Part shown: one piece after another, positions 9,456 through 20,132 of the stretch
Position numbering within the stretch: position 1 is the stretch's first letter
Layout of the letters: every line of letters begins with the position of its first letter
Source: Methylophilaceae bacterium
GTDB taxonomy: Bacteria > Pseudomonadota > Gammaproteobacteria > Burkholderiales > Methylophilaceae
Reading direction: 5' to 3'
DNA length: 39,538 nucleotides
Assembly (NCBI GenBank): GCA_014190615.1
Contig: BJGS01000003.1
Location: forward strand, 1-39,538
Notes under the pieces: generated by a model
Database searches by the model: none
The model's input: only the letters and a program-made list of their open reading frames with translations
Told to the model about the DNA's origin: nothing
Translations under genes and position numbers: made by a program

Positions 9456-10892
9456 TTAAGCAGTTCCACCTATAACTAAACCATCAATTTTGATTGTAGG
9501 TTGACCGACACCTACAGGCACACTTTGGCCTTCTTTTCCACAGGTCCCCACGCCTGAGTCTAATGACATATCATTTCCAATCATACTGACTTTCTTTAAA
9601 ACTTCAGGACCATTTCCAATTAAAGTTGCGCCTTTAACAGGGTAGAGTAATTTGCCATCTTCAATCATCCAAGCCTCTGCTGCAGAAAATACAAATTTAC
9701 CGCTGGTTATATCGACTTGCCCACCTCCGAAATTTACAGCATATATACCCTTTTGAACTGATTTAATAATCTCGTCAGATGTTCTTGTTCCATTGAGCAT
9801 GTATGTGTTTGTCATTCTCGGCATCGGAAGATGCGCGTAAGATTCTCTTCTCGCATTGCCAGTAATAGGCATATTCATGAGGCGCGCATTTAATGTATCT
9901 TGCAGATACCCTTTAAGAACACCATTTTCAATAAGAACGGTTCTTTGAGTTTCATTGCCTTCATCATCAATATTCAGTGAGCCTCTTCGATCCTTAATAG
10001 TGCCATCGTCAACGACGGTAATATCTTTAGCTGCCACTTGCGTACCAATTTTATTACTAAATGCAGAACTTCCTTTTCGATTAAAATCACCTTCCAAGCC
10101 ATGGCCAATAGCTTCATGAAGAAGAATACCTGGCCATCCAGGTCCTAAAACTACCGTCATACTTCCAGCAGGTGCTGGCTTAGCATTAAGATTTGTTGTG
10201 GCCTGATGAACTGCTTCATGTGCATATTGCTTTAATATTTCATCTGAAAAATATTCAAATCCAAATCGACCGCCTCCTCCTGAAGATCCTTGCTCTCGTT
10301 TGCCGTTGGATTCAGCGATAACATTGATTGAAAGCCTGACTAGAGGCCTAATATCTGCTGCAATTTTTTGCTCATTATTAATGACGAATATAACTTCATA
10401 CTCTCCAGCAATAGATGCAGTGACTTTAGTAATGCGTTCATCCATTTTTTTTGCATAATTTTCTATTTTTTCAAGAATATTAATTTTTGTTTCTGCAGGC
10501 ATTGCAGACAGCGGATCTTTTGGGCTATATAAATTTGCAATTATCTTTGGATGATTAAGTTTTTGACTGTGATTAATATTCTTTGATGCAATCGCTTTAG
10601 CGATATTCGAGGAAGAAAGAAGCGCTTCGATCGATATATCATCAGAATAAGCAAATGCAGACTTGTCTTTATTTACAGCTCTTACACCGACGCCTTGGTC
10701 GATTGAGAAGCTCCCTGACTTTACCTGCCCTTCCTCAAGGCCCCAGTATTCACTTTTAGTATATTGAAAGTAAAGATCTGCGTAATCAACACCATAAGAC
10801 ATCATGCCATCGAGTATTTTATTTAAATCATGAATTTCGATACCAGACTGTGCAAGTAGTAAATCTTTCGCGTGTGCAATTTTATGATCCAT
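9456..10892 (-). CDS. tldD: Metalloprotease TldD
   Basis: 478 aa. GPGWPGILLHEAIGHGLEGDFNRKGSSAFSNKIG carries the HEAxGH zinc motif of TldD. Confidence 0.96.
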   Translation of the reverse strand: MDHKIAHAKDLLLAQSGIEIHDLNKILDGMMSYGVDYADLYFQYTKSEYWGLEEGQVKSGSFSIDQGVGVRAVNKDKSAFAYSDDISIEALLSSSNIAKAIASKNINHSQKLNHPKIIANLYSPKDPLSAMPAETKINILEKIENYAKKMDERITKVTASIAGEYEVIFVINNEQKIAADIRPLVRLSINVIAESNGKREQGSSGGGGRFGFEYFSDEILKQYAHEAVHQATTNLNAKPAPAGSMTVVLGPGWPGILLHEAIGHGLEGDFNRKGSSAFSNKIGTQVAAKDITVVDDGTIKDRRGSLNIDDEGNETQRTVLIENGVLKGYLQDTLNARLMNMPITGNARRESYAHLPMPRMTNTYMLNGTRTSDEIIKSVQKGIYAVNFGGGQVDITSGKFVFSAAEAWMIEDGKLLYPVKGATLIGNGPEVLKKVSMIGNDMSLDSGVGTCGKEGQSVPVGVGQPTIKIDGLVIGGTA

Positions 10893-10900
10893 ATACGCCG

Positions 10901-11755
10901 TTATTTGATGGTGCGATGTTTAAGAGCCGGAAGAGATTTACGCACAGACTCAATATATCCTTTATTTAAGAATCCTGTAATCACACCAGATCCTCGCGGA
11001 AGTCGGTCGAGGATAGTTCCCCATGGGTCAACAATCATTGAGTTGCCATGCGTTTCTCTTCCTGATAAATGGTACCCGCCTTGAGCAGGAGCAAGCACGT
11101 AACATTGATTTTCAATCGCTCTTGCTCGAATCAAAATTTCCCAATGTGCTTTTCCAGTCGTTTCTGTAAAAGCTGAAGGAATCACAAGAAGATCGATACC
11201 TTTCATCGATCTAAATAACTCTGGAAATCTAAGGTCATAGCAAATTGCAATTCCAATTTTTCCAAAGGGTGAATCAACTACAACAACATCAGAACCTGCT
11301 TCAATTAATTTATCTTCACGATAATACTCATCTCCCATATCAAAACCGAATAGATGAATCTTATCGTAGCGGTGAACTAAATTTCCTTTGTCATCATAAA
11401 TAAGACAACTATTTCTTATTTTATTTTTATCTTTTGAAATTAAGGGAATGGAGCCACCAATAATCCATACTTTATTTTTCTTTGCTTGTTTGGATAAAAA
11501 AGATTGCACGAGACCTTGGTTAGGCTTTTCTCTAGCCTTTAGTTTTTCCGAATCTTTCGAGGACATAATTGAAAAGTATTCAGGAAGGGCGATAAGTTTG
11601 GCGCCTTGATTAGCAGCTATCGTAATTAAATTTTCAGCTTCATTAAGATTCGATTTGATATCTGGACCAGAAGCCATCTGGATACCAGCAATTTTAATGA
11701 TATCTTTATTAACTAACCTTGCTTTAGTTGTTTTTATTTTTGATTTAATGGCCAT
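10901..11755 (-). CDS. Carbon-nitrogen hydrolase (nitrilase superfamily, Nit1/deaminated glutathione amidase-like)
   Basis: 284 aa. Catalytic triad contexts LIALPEYFS (Glu), YDKIHLFGFDM (Lys) and IGIAICYDLRFPELFR (Cys). Confidence 0.9.
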   Translation of the reverse strand: MAIKSKIKTTKARLVNKDIIKIAGIQMASGPDIKSNLNEAENLITIAANQGAKLIALPEYFSIMSSKDSEKLKAREKPNQGLVQSFLSKQAKKNKVWIIGGSIPLISKDKNKIRNSCLIYDDKGNLVHRYDKIHLFGFDMGDEYYREDKLIEAGSDVVVVDSPFGKIGIAICYDLRFPELFRSMKGIDLLVIPSAFTETTGKAHWEILIRARAIENQCYVLAPAQGGYHLSGRETHGNSMIVDPWGTILDRLPRGSGVITGFLNKGYIESVRKSLPALKHRTIK

Positions 11756-11756
11756 T

Positions 11757-14700
11757 TTATTTTTTGTCAGTAAATAAATTCTTAGTATTATCGATGGTGG
11801 TTTTAATTTTGTCTGAGGGTGAATTATTTACTTCTTCTGGATTTTCCCACGTCCCAATAATACGATATTCAGAAGTAAGCACTTTATTAAGCGGATCCTT
11901 AAGAATTTTTTGCGCTATAAATGCTGCAGCACCCACAAGCGGACCACCTGCGAGAGCTGCAATTGATAAACTATCACTAATGTGAGGTGTTACTTTTACA
12001 TTAAGGTCTTGTGTTTCTTTGATGATATTCGTTTCTCCGGACATAAATACTTCTGCAGCAGGTCCGTTCATTCTAAAGTTACTTGTTTTAAGAGTGCCAT
12101 TATTTAAGCGGACTGAAGCATTCATACTGTCAAGTACAAAGCCACTACCAAAAAGATCTCTAAAGTCTAAACTTAATCTTCTAGGTAAGCTCTGAAGCGT
12201 GACAAGGCCAAACAGTCTTCCTATTCCAGGTTCTACTTTCTGAATTACACCTTTATGCACATCGAGATTGAATGAGCCATCGACTTTTGTTTTATCGAAT
12301 TCAAGAGGATTACCTTGCCATTTAAATTGACCTGATATATCAGCTTCACCATCTTTTACAAAATTTGGGTAACCAAGAAAGTTAAGTGTGTCGCCTAGAT
12401 TATTAATTTTCCAACTAAAATTTATATTAGTTTTGGAATTCTTATTCCAATCCATCCATTCACCATCTGCTTGGAAAACATTTTTATCGTTAATGACTCT
12501 AAATTTTTGAATATTAATATTTTGTTTTAAAGTGCTTGAGACAAGCTCAATCTTACCAATTTTTTTACTATCGATCTCAAGTGAATCAATTTTGATATCC
12601 AGGTTAGGGATTTTTTGATTACCGGGGCTCTGAGATGAGCTAATTTTTTTTATTTCGCTAGGTAATTTAAGCGCATTTAATCGAGCTGTTAATCTATTAT
12701 CTTTCTCAGTCCATAGGAGGTTGCCTGACGTTTCATTTGAGCTAATCTTAAATTTTGTGCTTCCATTGACAGGTGCTATTTCTATTTTAAGATTGTTAAA
12801 CCTTCTATCAAATAGATCGGCATTTTTTAATACGATATCTGCTTTATCGACTTTAAATCCGCTAGAAGTATCGCCTCCGCTATAAATGCTCATAAAGTCA
12901 TCGAGGTTTGCATAAGGTAAATTAGCCTTTAGATAGAGTCCTTTTTGTGTATTTGTTTTGATATCTGAGTTAATTGAAATAAACCCTTTGTCGACTATCA
13001 TTACATTATTTTTTTCAAGGCGTGATATTTTTGAATTGACGATATTGCTGTACTTAAATTCAATATCATCACTTTTTGGATTGTTTTGTTTTTTCGAGAA
13101 GAAGAATTTTTCTTCTTTGTCTCGAGCTTTATTAAACGGAGCAGGGTAGCTCATCTCGACCCCTTTTAAATCTGAAGTTATTTGTATATTAAGTAAAGGC
13201 TTTTTATATTCAATACTGCCTTCCCAGTCCGCGGAGCCATTTAACTTTGAAAAGCTAGTCCCAAATTTTTCCTCAATACCTTTACTGGTAAATTTTCCAT
13301 TTAATTTCACTTTAATGATTTTGCTTGGATCTGAAACAATTGAAATATTGGTATTGCCACCAAACAAAGTACCACTGAGGTTTTCTGTCTTTACATTCTT
13401 TTCGTCAAATATGACAAAACCTTTTATTTTTTCTATATTAGGAATGCCTATCGAAGAATTGTTAAGCGTGCTGTCCATAAACTGATAATTACCTTTAAAT
13501 GTTATTGCGTCGATATTGTCCATAGGTATATCTATATTAACTTTCAATCTACCTTCTCCAGAACCTGAAGCTTCATCAAATAAATGTTGGACAGACTCTT
13601 TTATAGGGCTGTTATTAATAAACTTAACAGTTTCACGTATTGGACTATTAAGGGTGCCTTCAAGATTTAAAATTGGATGCTCTATAGCTATTGCAGAGAT
13701 GGTTGCCTTAAGCTCTTTGATTGTATTGCCAAGAAACTGACCTTTTTTACTCAGTAGTTCGAAGGTGCCATGATTGATAGAGGCCGTAAAATCAAATTTT
13801 TCGACTACCGGCCATCCTGTTCCATATTCTATTAATGTATTTTTACCAGTACTTGTGACAACAAATGAACCCTTGTTAGGATCAGGCTGGTTATTAGCAT
13901 CGACAAAAGGAAATTCGGCTGCTGAGCCTTTGATTGAAATCAACGTATTTTCTAGACTACCTTCAAGAAGAGATGTATCTAACCAATGAAGGCTTTCAGC
14001 GCCCATTATTTTTGGGTAATAAGCCTTTGCATGTTTAAAATCGACGAACGGAATTGATGCTTGAATATCTAAATAGGGTATATTTTCAGTCGCATTTTTT
14101 ATACTGCCATTGATAGATCCGTTAATAAAAGCGTTGTTAAAGCTAACATTTTTTAACATCAGATAGTTCTCAGTCCATTTCAGATCGCCATACAAATTAT
14201 TAAACGTAAGTTGTTCCCTAAATAATTTATTGTATGTAAGAGACACATCCGTAGATTTAAATTTTAGTGATCCATCTTGATTCGATATGTGAATAGAACC
14301 TGTAAGATTTTCAAAGCCTGGGAAATCTTCGAAAGCTTTTAAGCTTAATTTATCGAATTGGGCAGCTAAGTTTAATTCAGTTTTCTTACTATTTGCCCAC
14401 TTTAAATTTACATGAGAAAGAGAACCTGAAGGCTGAATATCGTTTACTTTACTTTTAACGTCATCGAAGTAAGGGATAGTTTGCAAAATTTCATTTGCAG
14501 CATCAAGTTGAATTTTATTAACCTTGAGTGAGAATGCTGTTGGCTTATTGGTCTCATTTGAAATGGTGATTGCAGTATCAGCACCTTGAATATTAATACC
14601 ATTATTAGTTAATAAAAAAAGATTTTCAAAAGAAATTTGATAGTCCTTTGTATTTGCAAGCCAAATTACATCACCAGAAAAATTCTTTAGGTTAAGCTCG

Positions 14701-15584
14701 TTTTTATGAGCTTGATTTAGTTCTATTTTCAAACTTATAAGTTTAAGTGATGCTTTAATCTTGGTAATTGCTGCATTAGTAATATTTGCAGTTAAGTTCA
14801 AATCGCCCGTGCCAGAATTAATTTTAACTGGATAATTAATCCATGGCATATACGCTGCTAAGTTAATATTGCCAGCTTTAATTCTAATTTCGGAATCCCA
14901 TGATTTAATATCTTCAATTGACTTTGCATAAATTTTACCGTTAAGATCAATAAACTGGTTGTCACTGTTACTAATCCTAAAATTCAGATCAAACTTATGT
15001 TTGCCAATGACCTGATTAATAAATGGCGTTTTATAACTAAAATTTAAATCTTTTAATGTGAGTGCAGGAGCTTGCCTATATTCATCATGCCAGTCAATTT
15101 CACCTTGTTGTATGGAAACCTTTTTTTGATTAAGTAGCCAATTAGTTAATTTGTTATTGCTAGATCCATCAATTGATATACCACCAATAAAGATTTTATT
15201 ATTTGCATCTCGTTTAATTAGAAGTTTAGGGCCTTGCAATCTAATTTCTGAGAGTGTGGGTTTTAAATAAAATGGACTTAGCCATGAAAAATCTGCGCTA
15301 ATTTCTTTTAATTCCAAGGAGGTATTGTTTTGACTGTCTTTAAATACAACTTCATTAAGTGCTATTTCTGGATTAATGAAATCCCATCGGCCATTGAGTG
15401 AATTTATTTTAATAATTTGACCTGTAGCTTGCGAAGCAAGATCTTCAATTCTAGTTTTGTAATTATTTAAATTAGGTTTAATGTAAAACTGAAATGCAAG
15501 GCTAGATAGAATGATAAAAAGTGCATAGGTAATGGCGAATGCAATACCAATTTTTTTTACGTAAGGAAGTATTTTTTGCTTCAT
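11757..15584 (-). CDS. YhdP family protein (DUF3971/AsmA-like, bridge-type lipid transport family)
   Basis: 1275 aa. N-terminal TM (IGIAFAITYALFIILSSLAFQFYIKP), long repetitive beta-rich region, and AsmA-like C-terminus. Same yhdP-nit-tldD order as in many proteobacteria. Confidence 0.88.
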   Translation of the reverse strand: MKQKILPYVKKIGIAFAITYALFIILSSLAFQFYIKPNLNNYKTRIEDLASQATGQIIKINSLNGRWDFINPEIALNEVVFKDSQNNTSLELKEISADFSWLSPFYLKPTLSEIRLQGPKLLIKRDANNKIFIGGISIDGSSNNKLTNWLLNQKKVSIQQGEIDWHDEYRQAPALTLKDLNFSYKTPFINQVIGKHKFDLNFRISNSDNQFIDLNGKIYAKSIEDIKSWDSEIRIKAGNINLAAYMPWINYPVKINSGTGDLNLTANITNAAITKIKASLKLISLKIELNQAHKNELNLKNFSGDVIWLANTKDYQISFENLFLLTNNGINIQGADTAITISNETNKPTAFSLKVNKIQLDAANEILQTIPYFDDVKSKVNDIQPSGSLSHVNLKWANSKKTELNLAAQFDKLSLKAFEDFPGFENLTGSIHISNQDGSLKFKSTDVSLTYNKLFREQLTFNNLYGDLKWTENYLMLKNVSFNNAFINGSINGSIKNATENIPYLDIQASIPFVDFKHAKAYYPKIMGAESLHWLDTSLLEGSLENTLISIKGSAAEFPFVDANNQPDPNKGSFVVTSTGKNTLIEYGTGWPVVEKFDFTASINHGTFELLSKKGQFLGNTIKELKATISAIAIEHPILNLEGTLNSPIRETVKFINNSPIKESVQHLFDEASGSGEGRLKVNIDIPMDNIDAITFKGNYQFMDSTLNNSSIGIPNIEKIKGFVIFDEKNVKTENLSGTLFGGNTNISIVSDPSKIIKVKLNGKFTSKGIEEKFGTSFSKLNGSADWEGSIEYKKPLLNIQITSDLKGVEMSYPAPFNKARDKEEKFFFSKKQNNPKSDDIEFKYSNIVNSKISRLEKNNVMIVDKGFISINSDIKTNTQKGLYLKANLPYANLDDFMSIYSGGDTSSGFKVDKADIVLKNADLFDRRFNNLKIEIAPVNGSTKFKISSNETSGNLLWTEKDNRLTARLNALKLPSEIKKISSSQSPGNQKIPNLDIKIDSLEIDSKKIGKIELVSSTLKQNINIQKFRVINDKNVFQADGEWMDWNKNSKTNINFSWKINNLGDTLNFLGYPNFVKDGEADISGQFKWQGNPLEFDKTKVDGSFNLDVHKGVIQKVEPGIGRLFGLVTLQSLPRRLSLDFRDLFGSGFVLDSMNASVRLNNGTLKTSNFRMNGPAAEVFMSGETNIIKETQDLNVKVTPHISDSLSIAALAGGPLVGAAAFIAQKILKDPLNKVLTSEYRIIGTWENPEEVNNSPSDKIKTTIDNTKNLFTDKK

Positions 15585-15628
15585 TGGTCTTTCTTAAACT
15601 TAAACCGCTTAAGCTATTTTACTTTAAA

Positions 15629-17605
15629 TTATTGAATTGTTTGTTTTAGTTGTTCAAGAATAGATGGGTTATCAAGGGTTGAAATATCAGAAGTGATCTC
15701 TTCTCCCTTGGCGAGAGAGCGTAAAAGTCTTCGCATGATTTTACCTGAGCGAGTCTTGGGAAGATTGTCACCAAATCGTATGTCATCAGGCTTAGCGATC
15801 GGGCCTATCTCTTTAGCTACCCAGTCTCTTAATTGACTTACAATCGCTTTAGCTTCATCGCCTTCAGGTCTTTTACCTTTAAGTACGACATAAGCTACGA
15901 TTGATTCACCTTTAATTTCATGCGGTTTTCCTACGACTGCAGCCTCTGCCACTAACGGACTTGAAACTAATGAAGACTCAATTTCCATAGTACCTAGGCG
16001 ATGGCCTGATACACTTAATACATCATCGATACGTCCCATGATTGTAAAGTAGCCCGTTGACTTATCCCTGATGGCGCCATCGCCAGCGAGATATACTTTT
16101 CCGCCTAATTCTTCGGGATAGTAGCTTTTTTTGTAGCGTTCGGGATCACCCCAAATCGTTCTAATCATAGAAGGCCAAGGCTTTTTAATAACCAATAATC
16201 CGCCAGTACCCCAAGGGACTTCATTACCAACTTCATCAACAATGGCTGCATCTATTCCAGGGAAGGGAAGTGTGCATGAGCCTGGAACTAATGGCGTTGC
16301 TCCTGGCAAAGGCGTGATGACATGACCACCTGTTTCCGTTTGCCAAAAGGTATCTACAATAGGACAGCGGTGATGCCCAATTTTTTCGTAATACCACATC
16401 CATGCTTCAGGATTAATAGGCTCTCCTACAGAACCTAAAAGGCGAAGGCTAGATAAATCATAAGTATCCGGATTAGATTCTTGGTTTAATTCAGACGCTT
16501 TTATTAGTGAGCGAATTGCTGTAGGCGCAGTATAAAAAATACTGACATGATGCTTTTCAATCATTTGCCAAAAACGCCCCGCATGAGGGTGGGTTGGAAT
16601 ACCTTCATAGATAAGCTGTGTCGCTCCCATTGCAAGTGGACCATATACGACATAGGTATGTCCTGTAATCCATCCTACATCAGCTGTACACCAGTAAACA
16701 TCATCATCTTTAATATCAAATGTCCATCTCATCGTATTCATTGCATGAAGCAGATAGCCTGCTGATGAATGCTGAACTCCTTTTGGGGTTCCAGTAGAGC
16801 CTGAGGTATAAAGAAGAAATAAAGGATGTTCAGCATTTACATAAACCGGATCACAATCAGTAGATTGGTTTTTAATTAAGTCATGCCACCAAGTTTCTTT
16901 AAATTTTAATGCGACCGTATCTTTTGATTTTTTAAGTATTACAGTATTAATAATAGATTCAGACCCGCCCAAATTAAGCGCTTCATCAACAGCAGCTTTT
17001 AGGGGTAATGTTTTGCCACCTCGATATTGAATATCCGATGTGATGACAAGTTTTGCTTTAGCATCTTTAATGCGTTCCTGGATACTTTTTGCGGAGAATC
17101 CTCCAAATACGACAGAGTGAGTTAGCCCAATTCTGGAGCAAGCTAGCATTGACACAACAGCTTCAATGCCCATAGGTAAATAAATGACAACTCTATCGCC
17201 TATATTTAAATTAAATGTTTTTAGACCATTTGCAAATTGACATACTTGTTCGTAGAGTTCTTTGTATGTTATTTGCGAGACTTCGCCGTTATCTGCTTCA
17301 AAAATAATAGCAATTTTATTGGGTTGAGTATTTAGATGCTTATCAAGGCAGTTATATGAAACGTTTAATTCACCATCTTCAAACCATTTATAGAATGGTG
17401 CATCAGAGCCATTTAATGTTTTAGTGAATGGTTTTTTCCATATAATTAACTCGCGAGCAAGATCAGCCCAGAATTTTTCATAATTTTCGTTTGCAGCAGC
17501 ACAAAGTTTTTCATATGCTGCCATGCCAGATACATTAGCTCGATCAACAAATGCTTGAGCAGGATGAAATATTCTATGTTCGTTTAGGATTGACTCGATA
17601 CCCAT
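15629..17605 (-). CDS. acs: Acetyl-CoA synthetase
   Basis: 658 aa. [48 protein letters not shown], and C-terminal [15 protein letters not shown] (acetylatable Lys motif). Confidence 0.96.
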   Translation of the reverse strand: MGIESILNEHRIFHPAQAFVDRANVSGMAAYEKLCAAANENYEKFWADLARELIIWKKPFTKTLNGSDAPFYKWFEDGELNVSYNCLDKHLNTQPNKIAIIFEADNGEVSQITYKELYEQVCQFANGLKTFNLNIGDRVVIYLPMGIEAVVSMLACSRIGLTHSVVFGGFSAKSIQERIKDAKAKLVITSDIQYRGGKTLPLKAAVDEALNLGGSESIINTVILKKSKDTVALKFKETWWHDLIKNQSTDCDPVYVNAEHPLFLLYTSGSTGTPKGVQHSSAGYLLHAMNTMRWTFDIKDDDVYWCTADVGWITGHTYVVYGPLAMGATQLIYEGIPTHPHAGRFWQMIEKHHVSIFYTAPTAIRSLIKASELNQESNPDTYDLSSLRLLGSVGEPINPEAWMWYYEKIGHHRCPIVDTFWQTETGGHVITPLPGATPLVPGSCTLPFPGIDAAIVDEVGNEVPWGTGGLLVIKKPWPSMIRTIWGDPERYKKSYYPEELGGKVYLAGDGAIRDKSTGYFTIMGRIDDVLSVSGHRLGTMEIESSLVSSPLVAEAAVVGKPHEIKGESIVAYVVLKGKRPEGDEAKAIVSQLRDWVAKEIGPIAKPDDIRFGDNLPKTRSGKIMRRLLRSLAKGEEITSDISTLDNPSILEQLKQTIQ

Positions 17606-17772
17606 ACGTTTTACTCAAATTCAACTTAATGACTAAACCTAATTATTAGTAGTAATTTATTTTATGTAAAGCAAAAAAATTACACTTGAATTATTTTCAT
17701 TATTTAACGCTTGTGAGCGAGCCTTTATGTGTGGTAAAAGTCATCCATCACCATGATTAATATCATTACATT

Positions 17773-19497
17773 ATGAATTTAAGAGTTAGATTAAATCTTT
17801 TAATTACAGTTATTTTGTTGATCTTCTTTGTTTCGATGGGTTACACCATTATGAAAGGATCAAGAGAATCTATTCAAGAAGGCGTTGAATCAGCTAACCG
17901 AGTAACTATGCAGTTGTTAGAGACGGTCATTATTAGTTCTTCCCAAAATCCAGAATGGGGATATACCCACGATGTGTTAAAGAAATTCTTAGAAGAATTA
18001 GGCCACGTGAGAAGTAGTGATATTTATTTATTTAATCTTCAAGGTGATCTTCTTTATAATTCACCCCCCTCGAAGTATCGTTCAGATGATCTACCTCCAC
18101 CAAAATGGTTTGTAAGTTCGCTAACACCGAAAGAAGAGATCAATACGAGAGCAATACGATTTGGGAAATTGGTTGTTAAAACAAACTCATCCGGCGCTAT
18201 TAAAGAGTCCTGGTCAAAGATGCATCATTTATTTTGGATTGTCCTCATATTTTTCATAATGTTAAATATTGCCGTGAATTGGATGCTTGGTTTTTGGTTA
18301 AGACCCCTTGAGCCTATGGTCGAAGCAATTAATAAAATGGGCGAAGGCGATTTCTCGGCAAGATTACCTAACTTTGATTTGCCTGAATTTGCATCTATAG
18401 CTTCAAACTTTAACCGAATGGGCAATTCACTTCAATCCAAAATTCGTGAAAATCAGAAATTAGCTTTGATTGCTCAACAAACGGCAGATGCCATTATTAT
18501 TCATGACCTACAATCTAAAATATCTTTTTGGAATGCATCAGCTGAAAGAATATTTGGCTATTCTTCGAAAGAAATATTAGGTAAGTCAGCTTATCTTCTG
18601 ACATCCAAAGCTAACGAAAATGAATTAAGAAAAAATTTCAAATCCACACATAAGGGAAAATATATTCACAATATTGAAAGTCAGCGGGTTAAAAAAAATG
18701 GTGAAGTGGTAGATGTCGCCATATCGTTTTCTCCGCTTATCGATCCTATCAATAAAAAAATCATTGGCGATATTTGTAGCATGAGAGACATTAGTGAGAA
18801 AAAAATTGCAGAGGAATCAAAACTTAAACTTGAAGAAAATAGAAAGTTTACACAGTTAATTCAGAGTCATATTGAAGATGAGAGAAGAAGTTTAGCAAGA
18901 GAGCTTCACGATGAACTAGGTCAGTATGTCTCAGCTATTAAAATTTTTGCATCAAATATTTCGAATAAAGCCAAAAAAGTATCACCTGAAATTGAAAAGA
19001 ATGCTGATTCTGTGATTTCTGCTGCAAATCAAATTTATGATGGTATGCATAGCATTATTAAACAATTAAGACCGAGTTCACTAGATAATTTAGGATTAGC
19101 AGAAACATTGAAAGATACTGTGCATACTTGGCAAAAGCAGTATCAGGATTTAAAAATTAAATTATTAATTAAAGGCGATATTGATCATTTAAATGAAACT
19201 TTAAATATTAATATATATCGAATTATTCAAGAGGCTATGAATAATGTGCTTAAGCATGCTAAAGCTGAAGAGGTTAGTATTAATATAGTGCTCACTAAAA
19301 AAGGTGTTTTGGAATTATCTTTCAACGATGATGGAAAAGGTATGGATCTTAATAAAGTAGATCAAACAAAAAACTTTGGTATTTTAGGTATGCAAGAACG
19401 CATTCAATCTTTAAATGGTACATTCGAATTAATTTCTAAAAAAAATCAGGGCACACAGATTCTGATTTCTGTGCCATTCAAAAAGGATAAAGATTGA
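17773..19497 (+). CDS. Membrane sensor histidine kinase with HAMP, PAS and HisKA_3/HATPase domains, MoxY-like N-terminus
   Basis: 574 aa. Two TM segments around a periplasmic region, HAMP (WLRPLEPMVEAINKMGEGDFSARLP), PAS, ARELHDELGQYVSAIKIF (HisKA_3 phosphoacceptor), NNVLKHAKAEEV and DDGKGMD (N and G boxes). Confidence 0.92.
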   Translation: MNLRVRLNLLITVILLIFFVSMGYTIMKGSRESIQEGVESANRVTMQLLETVIISSSQNPEWGYTHDVLKKFLEELGHVRSSDIYLFNLQGDLLYNSPPSKYRSDDLPPPKWFVSSLTPKEEINTRAIRFGKLVVKTNSSGAIKESWSKMHHLFWIVLIFFIMLNIAVNWMLGFWLRPLEPMVEAINKMGEGDFSARLPNFDLPEFASIASNFNRMGNSLQSKIRENQKLALIAQQTADAIIIHDLQSKISFWNASAERIFGYSSKEILGKSAYLLTSKANENELRKNFKSTHKGKYIHNIESQRVKKNGEVVDVAISFSPLIDPINKKIIGDICSMRDISEKKIAEESKLKLEENRKFTQLIQSHIEDERRSLARELHDELGQYVSAIKIFASNISNKAKKVSPEIEKNADSVISAANQIYDGMHSIIKQLRPSSLDNLGLAETLKDTVHTWQKQYQDLKIKLLIKGDIDHLNETLNINIYRIIQEAMNNVLKHAKAEEVSINIVLTKKGVLELSFNDDGKGMDLNKVDQTKNFGILGMQERIQSLNGTFELISKKNQGTQILISVPFKKDKD

Positions 19498-20132
19498 GCC
19501 AAATTACAATATTACTCGTTGATGATCATGCGATTGTCCGCATGGGTTTTAAGATGTTAATCGAGGCAGAAGAGGGTATTAAAGTCATTGGTGAGGCAGA
19601 AAGTGGTGAAATAGCAATCAAGTTATTTCAAGAACTTAAACCCGATATTATTGTGATGGATATTACAATGCCTGGCATCGGCGGTCTTGAAGCGATTGAT
19701 CGCATCATGGCGAAAGATAAAAATACTAAAATACTTGTTTTGTCTGCCCATGAAGATTCGGTTCATCCTAAACGCGCACTTAATGCTGGCGCTATGGGCT
19801 ATTTGACAAAGAGAAGTGCTGCGGAAGAATTGATTAAGGCCATTAAATCTATTCATCAAGGTAAGCGATATCTAGAACCTAATATTGCCCAACAGATGGC
19901 TATTACTCAGTTATCGGGCGAAAGCAATCCTGTTGAAATTCTTTCAGATCGAGAGTTTGATGTGTTTATAGCTTTAGCTAAAGGTAAAAGTACAAACGAA
20001 ATTGCTGATACTTTATGCCTTAGTCCTAGAACAGTGGGAACTCACTTATATAATATTAAACAGAAATTAAATGCAAATAATTCAGCAGAGATAGCGCTAA
20101 TTGCAATTCGCTGTGGCTTAATTGACGCTTGA
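19494..20132 (+). CDS. NarL/LuxR-type response regulator
   Basis: 212 aa, TTG start overlapping the kinase stop. ILLVDDHAIVRMGFKMLI...PDIIVMDITMPGIGG receiver domain and LSDREFDVFIALAKGKSTNEIADTLCLSPRTVGTHLYNIKQKL HTH. Confidence 0.94.
   Translation: MSQITILLVDDHAIVRMGFKMLIEAEEGIKVIGEAESGEIAIKLFQELKPDIIVMDITMPGIGGLEAIDRIMAKDKNTKILVLSAHEDSVHPKRALNAGAMGYLTKRSAAEELIKAIKSIHQGKRYLEPNIAQQMAITQLSGESNPVEILSDREFDVFIALAKGKSTNEIADTLCLSPRTVGTHLYNIKQKLNANNSAEIALIAIRCGLIDA

Noticed and set aside
17708-17719. Inverted repeat CGCT-TGTG-AGCG between acs and the kinase gene
   Set aside because: Only a 4-bp arm; expected by chance and no second copy noticed.
17713-17760. 15-codon GTG-initiated mini-ORF (VSEPLCVVKVIHHHD) in the acs/kinase intergenic region
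   Set aside because: No Shine-Dalgarno sequence and too short; His run is likely chance.
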